Notes under the pieces: model-generated
Seen by the model: only the letters and a program-made list of their open reading frames with translations
What the model was told of the DNA's origin: nothing
Database searches by the model: none
DNA from: Saprospiraceae bacterium UBA1994
Lineage (GTDB): Bacteria > Bacteroidota > Bacteroidia > Chitinophagales > Saprospiraceae
Length of the DNA: 64,000 bases
Reading direction: 5' to 3'
Assembly (NCBI GenBank): GCA_002335865.1
Contig: DDCY01000027.1
Location: 1-64,000 of the forward strand
Position numbers and translations under genes: made by a program
Part shown: positions 43,125-52,517 of the stretch, piece after piece
How positions within the stretch are numbered: position 1 is the first letter of the stretch
Layout of the letters: every line of letters starts with the position of its first letter

Positions 43125-43577
43125 CTACTTAAGTATCATAGCAGCATGTGGGATGCCATCTTCATCATAACGCTCGGCATTAGTCTCTTCAAAACCTAAT
43201 GAATTGTAAAAAGGTAGGGCATAGACTTGAGCTGATATTTTTGTGGACTCCTGAGGATATAGTTTTTTAATACCTTTTATACTTTCTTGCATTAACCTTT
43301 TACCTTCCCCTTTACCTCTATAATCTTTAGAAGTGATGACTCGTCCAATAGAATTGTATTCAGGATACGATATTCCTTTAGGCACTAGCCTTGCATATGC
43401 GTGTATATTACCTTCGGAATCTGTACCAAGTACATGGTGACTTTCTTGGTCTTTGCTATCAGCGTCTAAGTAAGGACAGTCTTGTTCAACTATGAATACT
43501 TCCTGTCTAAGTACCATTAGTTTATAGAGTTGATCTAGTGTGAGGTCATTAAAGGAAGTAATTGTGTAATTTAACAT
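43125..43577 (-). CDS. ElaA-like GNAT acetyltransferase
   Basis: It has 150 residues covering one GNAT domain. The ElaA group is marked by LYKLMVLRQEVFIVEQDCPYLDADSKDQ and the acetyl-CoA loop SKDYRGKGEGKRLMQ; FYNSLGFEETNAERYDEDGIPH closes the fold. Substrate unknown. Part of a minus-strand run from the lamin-tail gene downwards. Confidence 0.9.
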   Translation of the reverse strand: MLNYTITSFNDLTLDQLYKLMVLRQEVFIVEQDCPYLDADSKDQESHHVLGTDSEGNIHAYARLVPKGISYPEYNSIGRVITSKDYRGKGEGKRLMQESIKGIKKLYPQESTKISAQVYALPFYNSLGFEETNAERYDEDGIPHAAMILK

Positions 43578-43630
43578 ATAGGAAAGATAATGAACTGAAT
43601 TAGCAATGCAACATTATTACCACTTCGATA

Positions 43631-44599
43631 CTAGATACTTAGACTTGATAATGTAGTCGATAGACTTTTATCAATGATGTATTTAGTTTTAATTTGATAT
43701 GCACCAAGTATACCGATGTGCTTCTCTTTTGGATCATTGATATTTTCAAACTTAGTACATTCCATATCAGTAGTGAAGAAGATATGATCATAAGGAGGCT
43801 TAAGACCATCCTCGTATACATCTCTTCGACTATGGATCACTTGTGCTTTAGCTCTAAATCTTGATATAGCATTTGCCCAATAGACCATATTGTAGTCACC
43901 CAAAGCGATTACAGGAGATTGTGTATCTCTGATTTTATAGCTAATCAAATCTAAGTGTTCTTTAGTCTGCACAGTCGAGGCCTTAGTGATCTCAGGTACT
44001 ACGTATGATCCAAATACAGATATCTTCTTACTATCAATGAGTAACTCGGCCTGAAGATTTGGCTTGTTATCAAACATGAAAGTATCTATTGACACAAAGT
44101 TTTCCTTACTGTACATTGCCATTCCGTAAGGATCTATTCTTACAATGGACATATTGTAAGGATATTGAGTCTTAAGTTTTTCTTGTAATATGTAATTCCA
44201 ATCAGGAGTTAGTTCTTGAAAAGAAAGCAGGTCAACATCTAGGTCATCTATTGTTTTAATGAGGTGATCTAAGTCTTGTACATTACTTACATTGAAATGA
44301 GCCACAGATATTTTAGCCTCAGTATTTGCTATGGGCATTATCATTGCTTCGTTAGATTCATTTTTGAGGAAAATACATAAAAGCATACATGCACCAAGAC
44401 TGGTAACCATTACTTTAGTATAGTTGATCGTAAGAGCTCCAAATCCGATTAGAAACATACCTATCATCAAATGAACATTATAATCTAATATCTGTATTCC
44501 AAGGATGTTTTCTGGAAAAAATACTGCCCACCCAACTATAAGTAACACAGCTGTGGATATGATGTATTGACTTACAATATGAACTCGTTTATGCTTCAT
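43631..44599 (-). CDS. Membrane-anchored endonuclease/exonuclease/phosphatase-family protein
   Basis: It has 322 residues: three hydrophobic segments in the first 80 residues, then an EEP domain with AHFNVSN, the metal Glu in LLSFQELTPDW, ALGDYNMV, and YDHIFF containing the catalytic His. The group is common next to transport or envelope genes; the substrate may be a nucleic acid or a phospholipid headgroup. Nothing in the neighbours decides it. Confidence 0.82.
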   Translation of the reverse strand: MKHKRVHIVSQYIISTAVLLIVGWAVFFPENILGIQILDYNVHLMIGMFLIGFGALTINYTKVMVTSLGACMLLCIFLKNESNEAMIMPIANTEAKISVAHFNVSNVQDLDHLIKTIDDLDVDLLSFQELTPDWNYILQEKLKTQYPYNMSIVRIDPYGMAMYSKENFVSIDTFMFDNKPNLQAELLIDSKKISVFGSYVVPEITKASTVQTKEHLDLISYKIRDTQSPVIALGDYNMVYWANAISRFRAKAQVIHSRRDVYEDGLKPPYDHIFFTTDMECTKFENINDPKEKHIGILGAYQIKTKYIIDKSLSTTLSSLSI

Positions 44600-44673
44600 T
44601 CAAGAATTATTTTCTACTGAGAATTTTACTGCGGTGCCGGCTAATAAAATCTCAATCCGTAAAATAACCTTAA

Positions 44674-46470
44674 TTATTCAATGAAATCTGCCAGAACACA
44701 GACTTTTTTGAAGTTTTTTATCTCCCCATCAGGATGAAAGAGCTCAGCAATGATAATGTATAAGCCAATTTGTGAAATGATTCCTTCAGATGTTGTACCA
44801 TTCCATGTGATAAGCCCTTCGGTAGCTAAAAGACCATTGGACACAATCTGATCTATTTCAAATCCTTCATCATCAAATACTTTAATATTGGCTACATAGC
44901 CCGGTTTGTTAAGCTTATAATTGATAATTAAGAAGTCGTTATCACCATCTGAATTGGGAGAAAATACTTTTTCGACTAGCTCAAATTCACCATCTGAGAT
45001 TACTGTTGGTAATGCGTTAGAATTCACCATTCCTGGAGTTGCAAATCCAGATGTTGTGGATGAAGAATGCCAATTGTCAGATGATTGGGAATATGCTGAG
45101 AAGCTTATACGCTCTAGGCTTACCCCTTCTGTATCGTCCAATAGCTCAAAGTGGAGACCTTCGTCATAGTCAAACTGATCTATATAATCCGTGCTTGCTG
45201 AGGAGTGGCTTAAACTTACGTTTCCTGAGTCATTATTGAAGGAAGGTAAGTCTACTTCTACAATTTGATCCGCATTATGTGTAGGGTAGGTAGAGATTAG
45301 GAATTCTTTGTCTTCGGTAAAACAAAGATATTCACTAGGAAGAAGGTCGATATTTTGATCGATTGATTTTTGCTCATCCTTCGCCAAATTAGATATTATA
45401 AGACCATTAAGATTGATATATTTATCTGATTTATTAAAGATCTCCACAAAGTCAGAACCGCCAGAATAAGGGTCCGAAAGTATTTCACTAATTGCTAAAT
45501 CTCCGATATTTGGAAATACGGTAACTATAAAAGGCTCTGCTATTGGTATGATTGCGTTGCCATTTTCGTCTTCTACATTCAAAATAGCTAGCTGATAAGG
45601 TGTGCCAGATAAAAATGTGTTGTCAAAAGTCAAAAAAACTTTAACTCCATCCGATATCGCACCACTTGGAGATCCCAATCCTTGATCTACGATATAGTTA
45701 TCTAAGTTTTCCGCAGTTACTGCATCAATTTTTTCATTAAAAGAAAGAAGAATCGTTTTATCGCCAGTTACAGATAGATTAGTGAGTAGAGGCCCTGTTT
45801 CATCCTGTTCAAATTTCATAATGCTTATGTCATCATAAAAGAAGTTCTCCTTTCGAGTCTCCGTGTATTCGCAATAGATACCAAAAATGTTTAGGCCATT
45901 AAAACTATGAGTGTCATCCATAACCTCAAATTCCAATTCGTTAAATCCCGAAAGGCCATAATCTGTGCTGAAACTCCAAAGTCCATCTGGATGTATTGTA
46001 ACTGATATTCTCGCTTGAGCTGGATCGCTAGCTATAGCACCATCGCTAGCTGTCGCAAGCAGTATTTCTGATCCATTATCCAACCTATATAACTTGATAG
46101 CATCATTGCTACCCGATTCGCCAATTTGAAGATAGTATCCATTAGCTACTGATGGATCTAAATCATCTAGCCCAAGATAAATCAATCCGAAATTGCTAGA
46201 CGAAGGCGACATCTCAAGTCTGAAAGTCATATCCAATTGAATTGTGTCAGGATACGACAAAGTAGTGAAAAGAGAAGATTCTCCGGCCTCGGGAGCCATA
46301 AGTTGAAGCTCACCATTAATATTTACGACAAAGTCGTCAGTATCACCTGTCCATGACGGTCCATTGGTAAAGTCACCATCGCTAAAATCATCTACCAGTT
46401 GAGCACTAATTCGATCTGAGCAAACTATCAACGAAAGGAATAGAACAAATCGAATAATTGAGTGTGGCAT
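44674..46470 (-). CDS. Exported lamin-tail-domain protein
   Basis: It has 598 residues with a signal peptide (1-23, ending RISAQ). An N-terminal LamG-like region starts DDFSDGDFTNGPSWTGD (about 27-210), an Ig-like strand region follows (LTNLSVTGDKTILLSFNEKID, about 230-320), then a lamin tail domain (IGDLAISEILSDPYSGGSDFVEIFN, about 325-440) and a FlgD-like C-terminal region (SPNSDGDNDFLIINYKLNKPG... TWNGTTSEG). Such proteins are secreted or surface-displayed in Bacteroidota; the C-terminus is not a clear type A sorting domain. Confidence 0.85.
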   Translation of the reverse strand: MPHSIIRFVLFLSLIVCSDRISAQLVDDFSDGDFTNGPSWTGDTDDFVVNINGELQLMAPEAGESSLFTTLSYPDTIQLDMTFRLEMSPSSSNFGLIYLGLDDLDPSVANGYYLQIGESGSNDAIKLYRLDNGSEILLATASDGAIASDPAQARISVTIHPDGLWSFSTDYGLSGFNELEFEVMDDTHSFNGLNIFGIYCEYTETRKENFFYDDISIMKFEQDETGPLLTNLSVTGDKTILLSFNEKIDAVTAENLDNYIVDQGLGSPSGAISDGVKVFLTFDNTFLSGTPYQLAILNVEDENGNAIIPIAEPFIVTVFPNIGDLAISEILSDPYSGGSDFVEIFNKSDKYINLNGLIISNLAKDEQKSIDQNIDLLPSEYLCFTEDKEFLISTYPTHNADQIVEVDLPSFNNDSGNVSLSHSSASTDYIDQFDYDEGLHFELLDDTEGVSLERISFSAYSQSSDNWHSSSTTSGFATPGMVNSNALPTVISDGEFELVEKVFSPNSDGDNDFLIINYKLNKPGYVANIKVFDDEGFEIDQIVSNGLLATEGLITWNGTTSEGIISQIGLYIIIAELFHPDGEIKNFKKVCVLADFIE

Positions 46471-46533
46471 ACGTAAAATGACTTTCTGTATTCAAATGGT
46501 ATATAAAGCTACTATAAATACATTAATAGAAAG

Positions 46534-46541
46534 TAAATTTG
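46534..46541 (+). promoter_or_regulatory. -7 element of the asd promoter
   Basis: TAAATTTG at 46534-46541 matches TAnnTTTG, 37 bp before the asd start. The -33 TTG is not evident. Confidence 0.45.
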
Positions 46542-46578
46542 GGGTATTGATATTCGGTATAGATATAAGATATATAGT

Positions 46579-47574
46579 ATGAAAATAGCAATTGTAGGAG
46601 TCACTGGGCTCGTTGGGCAGGTAATGCAGCAAGTATTGACTGAGAGGAAGATACAAGCAGATGAATGGATACTAGTGGCTTCAGAAAGATCGGCAGGGAA
46701 GCAGCTAACATGGGAAGGCAAGGAGTATACGCTCATTACTAATCAGGAAGCTGTAGACGCAAAACCTGATATTGCTATATTTTCGGCTGGAGGATCGGTA
46801 TCGCTGGAGTGGGCTCCTAAGTACGCTGATGTTGGATGCTTTGTAATAGACAATAGCTCTGCTTGGAGAATGGATCCTTCTAAAAAACTAGTTGTGCCTG
46901 AGATTAATGGTGATAAGCTCACTATTGATGATAAGATCATTGCTAACCCTAATTGCTCTACTATACAAATGGTTCTTGCTTTGTCTGGTATTCATCGTAA
47001 ATATGGATTGAATAGACTCGTTATTTCTACTTATCAATCATATACAGGGACAGGCTCTTTAGCGGTACACCAATACAATACAGAGCGCGCTAATCAGGAA
47101 GTCAAAGGAGAGGATCGTGCATATCCACATCCAATTTTTGCCAATTGCATACCGCATTGTGATATTTTTCTGGATAATGATTATACCAAAGAGGAGATGA
47201 AATTGGTCAATGAGACGCAGAAGATACTATCTGATGATAGTATTAAGATCACTGCTACAGCTGTAAGAGTACCTGTAAATGGTGGTCACTCAGAAGCAGT
47301 TAATGTAGAACTTACGAAGCCATACGAGATGTCTGATATGAGAGAACTCTTAGCTGCCACACCAGGAGTAGTAGTGATGGATGATCTAGCTAACAATCAT
47401 TACCCTACACCGCTTCACGCGCATCACAAAGATGAAGTATTTGTGGGCCGTATCCGAAGAGATGATACAGTGAAAAACGGACTCAACCTGTGGATTGTGT
47501 CTGATAATCTTAGAAAAGGAGCAGCTACTAATGCGGTTCAAATAGTTGAGAAGATTATTTCTCGGTTCTTCTAG
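46579..47574 (+). CDS. asd: Aspartate-semialdehyde dehydrogenase
   Basis: NADPH-dependent reduction of aspartyl phosphate to the semialdehyde, the branch point to lysine/diaminopimelate, threonine and methionine. It has 331 residues: the Rossmann motif AIVGVTGLVGQVMQQVL, the catalytic Cys126 in ANPNCSTIQM, and the acid/base His in RVPVNGGHSEAVNVEL. Monocistronic by appearance. Confidence 0.96.
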   Translation: MKIAIVGVTGLVGQVMQQVLTERKIQADEWILVASERSAGKQLTWEGKEYTLITNQEAVDAKPDIAIFSAGGSVSLEWAPKYADVGCFVIDNSSAWRMDPSKKLVVPEINGDKLTIDDKIIANPNCSTIQMVLALSGIHRKYGLNRLVISTYQSYTGTGSLAVHQYNTERANQEVKGEDRAYPHPIFANCIPHCDIFLDNDYTKEEMKLVNETQKILSDDSIKITATAVRVPVNGGHSEAVNVELTKPYEMSDMRELLAATPGVVVMDDLANNHYPTPLHAHHKDEVFVGRIRRDDTVKNGLNLWIVSDNLRKGAATNAVQIVEKIISRFF

Positions 47575-47745
47575 GCTTTTAGGTATACTGCGTTATCAGT
47601 TTTGAGTTCAAACGGTTGCTAGCGAAACTATTTTACCTTATCAACATACCTACAACCTTCCTTTTAGAATTGAACGATTTTGATAGTTTAACTGAGGAAT
47701 GATATATCTCTGTCAAACTATCTCATTATAGATTTATCAACTTTC

Positions 47746-47775
47746 TTGTGGTTATGATTCAAAAGCTTATTTTTG
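47746..47775 (+). promoter_or_regulatory. Promoter of pntA
   Basis: TTG at 47746-47748, a 19-bp spacer and TATTTTTG at 47768-47775 fit the Bacteroidota consensus. The start codon is 26 bp downstream. Confidence 0.7.
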
Positions 47776-47801
47776 ATTCAAAGACAAACGATTAATATTA
47801 T

Positions 47802-49343
47802 ATGAAAGTTGGAATTCCAAGTGAGATCGCGATAGGCGAACAAAGAGTAGGGGCTACTCCCAAAACAGTAGTAAGACTAATCAAGAAACAAGGCTTCGAT
47901 GTTTATATCCAATCTGGTGCAGGAAGGAATTCTAATTATTCAGATGAAGAATATGTATCGAGTGGAGCGACTATACTTGATAGTGCTCAAGATATCTATG
48001 AGAAGACTGACATTATACTCAAAGTGCAAGCAGTAAGTGATATTGAAATAGCAATGATGCATAAGGGGCAGGTAAGTCTTAGTTATCTTTCTCCGGCACA
48101 GAATCTAGATATCCTCCAAAAGTTAGCTGATAAAGGTGTAAATGCAATTGCAATGGACGCGATACCTCGTATTTCTCGAGCACAGAAAATGGATGTATTA
48201 TCATCTATGGCGAATATTGCAGGATATAGATCGGTTATCGAAAGTGCCAATCATTTTGGCAGATTTCTTAATGGTCAGATAACAGCCGCAGGTAAGGTAG
48301 ATCCCGCTAAGGTACTCGTAATAGGAGCAGGAGTCGCAGGCTTGGCAGCAATAGGAACAGCCAAGTCTCTTGGAGCTATCGTAAGAGCATTTGATACTAG
48401 AATGGAAGTAGAAGAACAGATACAGAGCATGGGTGCTAAGTTTCTTTCTGTAGAGATAGAAGAAGATGGCTCTACATCATCTGGATACAGTAAAGTAATG
48501 AGTCAAGCATTTATCGATGCAGAGATGGCCTTGTTCAGTGAGCAAGCGGCTGAGGTTGACATCGTGATCACTACTGCGCAGATTCCAGGCAGGCAAGCTC
48601 CGAAGCTTTGGCTAGACTATCACGTAGCCGCTATGAAACCGGGATCAGTCATAGTAGATCTCGCAGCATCTAGTGGTGGCAATTGTACTGAAACTAGAGA
48701 TGGCGAAATATATACTACAGAGAGTGGAGTGACGATTTTAGGGAAACTTGATCAACTGCCTTCGCAAGCAAGTCAGCTTTATGGTAATAACCTTTGTCAC
48801 TTGTTAGATGACATGGGCAAAGCCGAAGCTTGGAAAATAGATATGAATGATGACGTGGTCAAGCGTGCAATGGTTACCTATAATGGTGATGTACATTGGC
48901 CTCCAGAACCACTTCCAGTTAGTCCCCAAAAAGCAAAATCTGCAGCTTCGGAAGAGGCTAATTCTAATATACCCAAAGAGGCAAAATCAAAAACAAAATC
49001 GAACAGTACTGTTATATCTTTAGTACTTATAGCCGCCTTATTATACTTCTTAGGTCTCTTTGCTCCTAAAGAGTTTATGGGGCATTTTACGGTTTTTGTA
49101 TTATCAGTATTCATTGGTTGGCAAGTGATATGGAATGTATCTCACTCGTTGCATACACCTCTAATGGCCGTAACCAATGCAATTAGTGGTATCATAATCA
49201 TTGGAGGATTATTGCTCACTGAACATGATTTGACATCACCTATGACCATTATAGCTTTAGTAGCGATATTAGTAGCCATGATAAATATTGCTGGCGGGTT
49301 TTTTGTTACCAACAGAATGCTCAAAATGTTTAGAAAAGGCTAA
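47802..49343 (+). CDS. pntA: Proton-translocating NAD(P) transhydrogenase alpha subunit (domain I plus membrane part)
   Basis: Inner-membrane enzyme coupling proton entry to hydride transfer from NADH to NADP. It has 513 residues. Domain I (about 1-375) resembles alanine dehydrogenase: MKVGIPSEIAIGEQRVGATP, the NAD-binding VLVIGAGVAGLAAIGTAKSLGA and IVDLAASSGGNC. A Lys/Ser-rich linker (about 380-400) leads to four membrane segments (about 405-505), so alpha1 and alpha2 are fused as in E. coli PntA. pntB follows after 168 bp. Confidence 0.96.
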   Translation: MKVGIPSEIAIGEQRVGATPKTVVRLIKKQGFDVYIQSGAGRNSNYSDEEYVSSGATILDSAQDIYEKTDIILKVQAVSDIEIAMMHKGQVSLSYLSPAQNLDILQKLADKGVNAIAMDAIPRISRAQKMDVLSSMANIAGYRSVIESANHFGRFLNGQITAAGKVDPAKVLVIGAGVAGLAAIGTAKSLGAIVRAFDTRMEVEEQIQSMGAKFLSVEIEEDGSTSSGYSKVMSQAFIDAEMALFSEQAAEVDIVITTAQIPGRQAPKLWLDYHVAAMKPGSVIVDLAASSGGNCTETRDGEIYTTESGVTILGKLDQLPSQASQLYGNNLCHLLDDMGKAEAWKIDMNDDVVKRAMVTYNGDVHWPPEPLPVSPQKAKSAASEEANSNIPKEAKSKTKSNSTVISLVLIAALLYFLGLFAPKEFMGHFTVFVLSVFIGWQVIWNVSHSLHTPLMAVTNAISGIIIIGGLLLTEHDLTSPMTIIALVAILVAMINIAGGFFVTNRMLKMFRKG

Positions 49344-49511
49344 TACCTTTTACTGTTGAAAATGGCACTAGTTATATTAGCTATTTTCGAATTGTAACGG
49401 CATTAGTTGAGAATAATTAGTGCTATTTATAGTAAAATTGGTGTAAGCTAAGAGTTATCTTAAAGCGAGAATATCACCCATTTACCATCAAATAATAATC
49501 AATATCAACAA

Positions 49512-50903
49512 ATGATATCATCACAATTACAATTAGCATCATACTTATTAGCGAGTATCTTATTTATACTGAGTCTAGGTGGACTTTCATCACAAGAGTC
49601 AGCTAGAAGAGGCGTCTGGTTTGGAATAGTGGGTATGATTATAGCCGTGCTTTCTACCATTTTTGGCGAAGGAATAGAAGGGCAAGCTTTTATTATTGCA
49701 GCCATTGCAGTAGGAGGTTTGATCGGAATTTTAGTTGCTCGTAAAGTAGAAATGACCTCTATGCCACAGCTAGTTGCCATATTACACAGTTTTGTGGGTT
49801 TGGCTGCAGTACTAGTAGGATACGGGTCTTATTTAGATCCTGAGACACAATCTTTATTAGGAGCTGATCGTACTATTCACTTAATCGAAATATTTATTGG
49901 AGTTTTTATTGGTGCGATTACATTTACTGGTTCTATAGTAGCTTGGGGTAAGTTAGATGGCAAAATTGGAAGTAAGCCATTACTCTATCCAGGTAGACAT
50001 GTAGTTAATATTCTATTGGTGATTGGATCTGTTGTTTTGTGCTATTTTTTCGTTCAAGCTTTAGGGATAGATGGTATGTATCCCTTATACATTATGACTG
50101 CTATAGCATTATTTATAGGTGTGATGTTAGTCATGGCAATAGGTGGTGCTGATATGCCAGTGGTGGTGTCGATGCTCAATTCGTATTCAGGATGGGCCGC
50201 TGCAGCTGCAGGGTTTATGTTAGGTAATGATCTACTAATTGTCACTGGTGCTCTTGTGGGAAGTTCTGGCGCTATACTTTCTATCATTATGTGTGAAGCG
50301 ATGAATAGATCTTTTTGGTCAGTGATTTTCGGAGGCTTTGGAGCAACTCCCACAGGCGAAGCCCTTGAGGTGACTGGAGATGTGACAGCTGCCGATCATG
50401 CTGAAGTCGCTCAGATGCTAAAGGATGCAGAATCTGTGGTAATTGTACCAGGATATGGTATGGCAGTAGCTAAGGCTCAGTACCCAATATATGCGATGGT
50501 CGAGCAATTACAAGCCGAGGGAAAGGAAGTTAGATTCGCGATACATCCAGTGGCAGGAAGATTGCCAGGGCATATGAATGTATTACTAGCGGAAGCTAAT
50601 GTACCGTATGATATTGTACAGGAGATGGATGAGATTAATGATGATTTACCTGATACAGATTTAGTATTGGTAATCGGTGCTAATGATATAGTAAATCCTT
50701 CAGCACAAGATGATCCAAATAGTCCTATCGCAGGTATGCCTGTAATAGAGGTTTGGAAGGCGAAGCAAGTAGTAGTGATGAAAAGGTCTATGGCTACCGG
50801 ATATGCGGGAGTGCAGAATCCGCTTTTCTTTAAAGAGAATACAGATATGCTTTACGGTGATGCAAAAGATAGCGTACTGAAAATTAGTGCCGAACTAACA
50901 TAG
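49512..50903 (+). CDS. pntB: NAD(P) transhydrogenase beta subunit
   Basis: It carries the rest of the proton channel and the NADP-binding domain III. It has 463 residues: about nine membrane segments (1-260, including MPQLVAILHSFVGLAAVLVGYG and PVVVSMLNSYSGWAAAAAGFMLGNDLLI) and a soluble C-terminal domain (about 285-463) with VPGYGMAVAKAQ, FAIHPVAGRLPGHMNVLLAEANVPYD and GANDIVNPSAQDDP. Confidence 0.97.
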   Translation: MISSQLQLASYLLASILFILSLGGLSSQESARRGVWFGIVGMIIAVLSTIFGEGIEGQAFIIAAIAVGGLIGILVARKVEMTSMPQLVAILHSFVGLAAVLVGYGSYLDPETQSLLGADRTIHLIEIFIGVFIGAITFTGSIVAWGKLDGKIGSKPLLYPGRHVVNILLVIGSVVLCYFFVQALGIDGMYPLYIMTAIALFIGVMLVMAIGGADMPVVVSMLNSYSGWAAAAAGFMLGNDLLIVTGALVGSSGAILSIIMCEAMNRSFWSVIFGGFGATPTGEALEVTGDVTAADHAEVAQMLKDAESVVIVPGYGMAVAKAQYPIYAMVEQLQAEGKEVRFAIHPVAGRLPGHMNVLLAEANVPYDIVQEMDEINDDLPDTDLVLVIGANDIVNPSAQDDPNSPIAGMPVIEVWKAKQVVVMKRSMATGYAGVQNPLFFKENTDMLYGDAKDSVLKISAELT

Positions 50904-51093
50904 TTTTTTATTAAAAATGACTAAAAAAATAGTTGTATTTCAGATATGAAAATTGATATTTGGCAGTATGATCACATGGTCCATAGTCACTATTAATTTA
51001 GCATAGTTTTTCAGTATAGGATGGTGACGCAATAAAATATAAGTGTAGAAAATAAAAATTTTGAATTGTTAGAGTTTCAATGTAATAGAATAG

Positions 51094-51124
51094 GTCAATG
51101 ATCGTAAGATTATTGACTTTTTTT
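51094..51124 (+). terminator. Intrinsic terminator of pntAB
   Basis: GTCAATGATC pairs with GATTATTGAC over 10 bp (one G-U) around a GTAA tetraloop, followed by seven T. It would give a 3' untranslated region of about 190 nt. Confidence 0.82.
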
Positions 51125-51229
51125 ATTGCTGTATAATTATGCGAAAAGGAGTAGACATTTTAGTAGGTTGGTTCAGACTATAACAAGTATTGAATAGAAT
51201 TCTACGAACTGAACAATTTATTGTGTTTC

Positions 51230-51258
51230 TTGGGTAAAGGCTTAACTAAATACATTTG
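51230..51258 (+). promoter_or_regulatory. Promoter of the NTF2-like gene
   Basis: TTG at 51230-51232, an 18-bp spacer and TACATTTG at 51251-51258. The ATG follows 5 bp later, so the mRNA may be leaderless. Confidence 0.6.
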
Positions 51259-51263
51259 TTATT

Positions 51264-52115
51264 ATGAAAATTAAATTACTTCTTCTTTTATCGGCATTGT
51301 CATTTTCAGGATTCTCACAGACAGATCCAGCAGATGTAATTCACAGATTTTTTCAGGCAATGTCTGATATTGATACATCATATCTCAATGAAGTACTTAT
51401 GGATAACGCTTCATTATCTAGTACCTTTCTGTTTGATGATAATAATCCTATCGAAGCTGGTACGAAGGATCAGTTTATTCAATCTATTGCAAGGTCTAAA
51501 GTTGGAGAACTTGATGAACAAATATGTAATTTAAAAGTAGATTTTGATGGAGGATTAGCAAATGTATGTATGGATTATACCTTTTACTATAAAGGAGAAT
51601 TAAGTCATTGTGGAGTGAATAATTTCGTGATGGTTATAGATGGTATTAGCTGGAAAATAATTTCACTAGCAGATAGTAGGGGGGATACAGCTTGCATATC
51701 TCATGATGCTAAATTGGCGATTAATGAGATGCTGGATAATTGGCACCGCGGAGCTTCTAATGCTGACAGTATCTCATATTTTGATCTGATGGCCATCAAC
51801 TCGGTTTACGTAGGTACCGATGAGACCGAGGTTTGGAGTAAACGAAAATTCTTGAATTTTGCTGCACCATATTTTGCTAAGGGTAAAGCTTGGGCCTTCA
51901 CTAAGGTAGAGCGTAATGTATATTCCAAAGACTATATAGATATCGCTTGGTTTGATGAAGTATTAGATACTTGGATGGGGCCTTGCAGAGGTTCAGGTGT
52001 AGTAACTAAAGATGATGATGAAGGATGGAAAGTTCAACATTACGTATTGTCTGTAGCTGTTGCTAATGATGATATTGATGAATACCTCAAAGTGATAGGG
52101 AAGGAGAGAAAATGA
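51264..52115 (+). CDS. Exported protein with two NTF2-like (SnoaL-type) domains
   Basis: It has 283 residues with a signal peptide (1-19, ending GFSQ). Two related cone-like domains follow: residues about 20-135 (DPADVIHRFFQAMSDIDTSYL... VDGISWKIISLADSRGD) and about 140-280 (AKLAINEMLDNWHRGASNADSISYFDLMAINSVYVGTDETEVW ... DEGWKVQHYVLSVAV). The second matches the SnoaL_3 pattern of secreted Bacteroidota proteins. Ligand or catalysis unknown. Monocistronic by appearance. Confidence 0.82.
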   Translation: MKIKLLLLLSALSFSGFSQTDPADVIHRFFQAMSDIDTSYLNEVLMDNASLSSTFLFDDNNPIEAGTKDQFIQSIARSKVGELDEQICNLKVDFDGGLANVCMDYTFYYKGELSHCGVNNFVMVIDGISWKIISLADSRGDTACISHDAKLAINEMLDNWHRGASNADSISYFDLMAINSVYVGTDETEVWSKRKFLNFAAPYFAKGKAWAFTKVERNVYSKDYIDIAWFDEVLDTWMGPCRGSGVVTKDDDEGWKVQHYVLSVAVANDDIDEYLKVIGKERK

Positions 52116-52517
52116 AAGACCCTATGTCAACTTCACAAAAAATACTGATCAATGTCAGTCAAGTGGTTCTATAAATTCTAAGTAATAAATATAAAGAATA
52201 ATCATAAGTCTTAACATTGTCAATAATTTTTCATTTCAGATATCTTGTATAATTTAAAGCGTTCATTAGTGATATTTAGATGTAATATGTTTACAAAGTG
52301 GTCTGATATTTCAAATATTGGATAGTGGCGTAATTACGTAATTGAACCTAATTAAGTGTTAATATATTGCTTTGTGAGTGCATTGCACATTTGTTATATG
52401 TTTACAATGATTAAAAGTCAGTAACAATACCATAAATTATAGCTTTACATTGAGAATCTATATTATTGTTTGTTTTAGCATTTATCCGTATTATTTCAAT
52501 AGTCAATAAAAACATAT
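52116..52517. other. Gene-free region upstream of lgt
   Basis: About 400 bp, very AT-rich. Contains overlapping short palindromes CGTAATTACG (52329-52338) and AATTACGTAATT (52332-52343) and GTGCA-T-TGCAC (52378-52388). No recognised promoter, terminator or RNA. Confidence 0.5.

Larger units (their letters stand above)
50904..51263. other. Spacer between pntB and the NTF2-like gene
   Basis: About 360 bp without a gene. It contains the pntAB terminator about 190 bp after the stop codon and the promoter of the next gene. No other structure is seen. Confidence 0.55.

Noticed and set aside
52329..52388. Overlapping short palindromes upstream of lgt
   Set aside because: Short (10-12 bp) palindromes in very AT-rich DNA are expected by chance; no promoter box links them to lgt.
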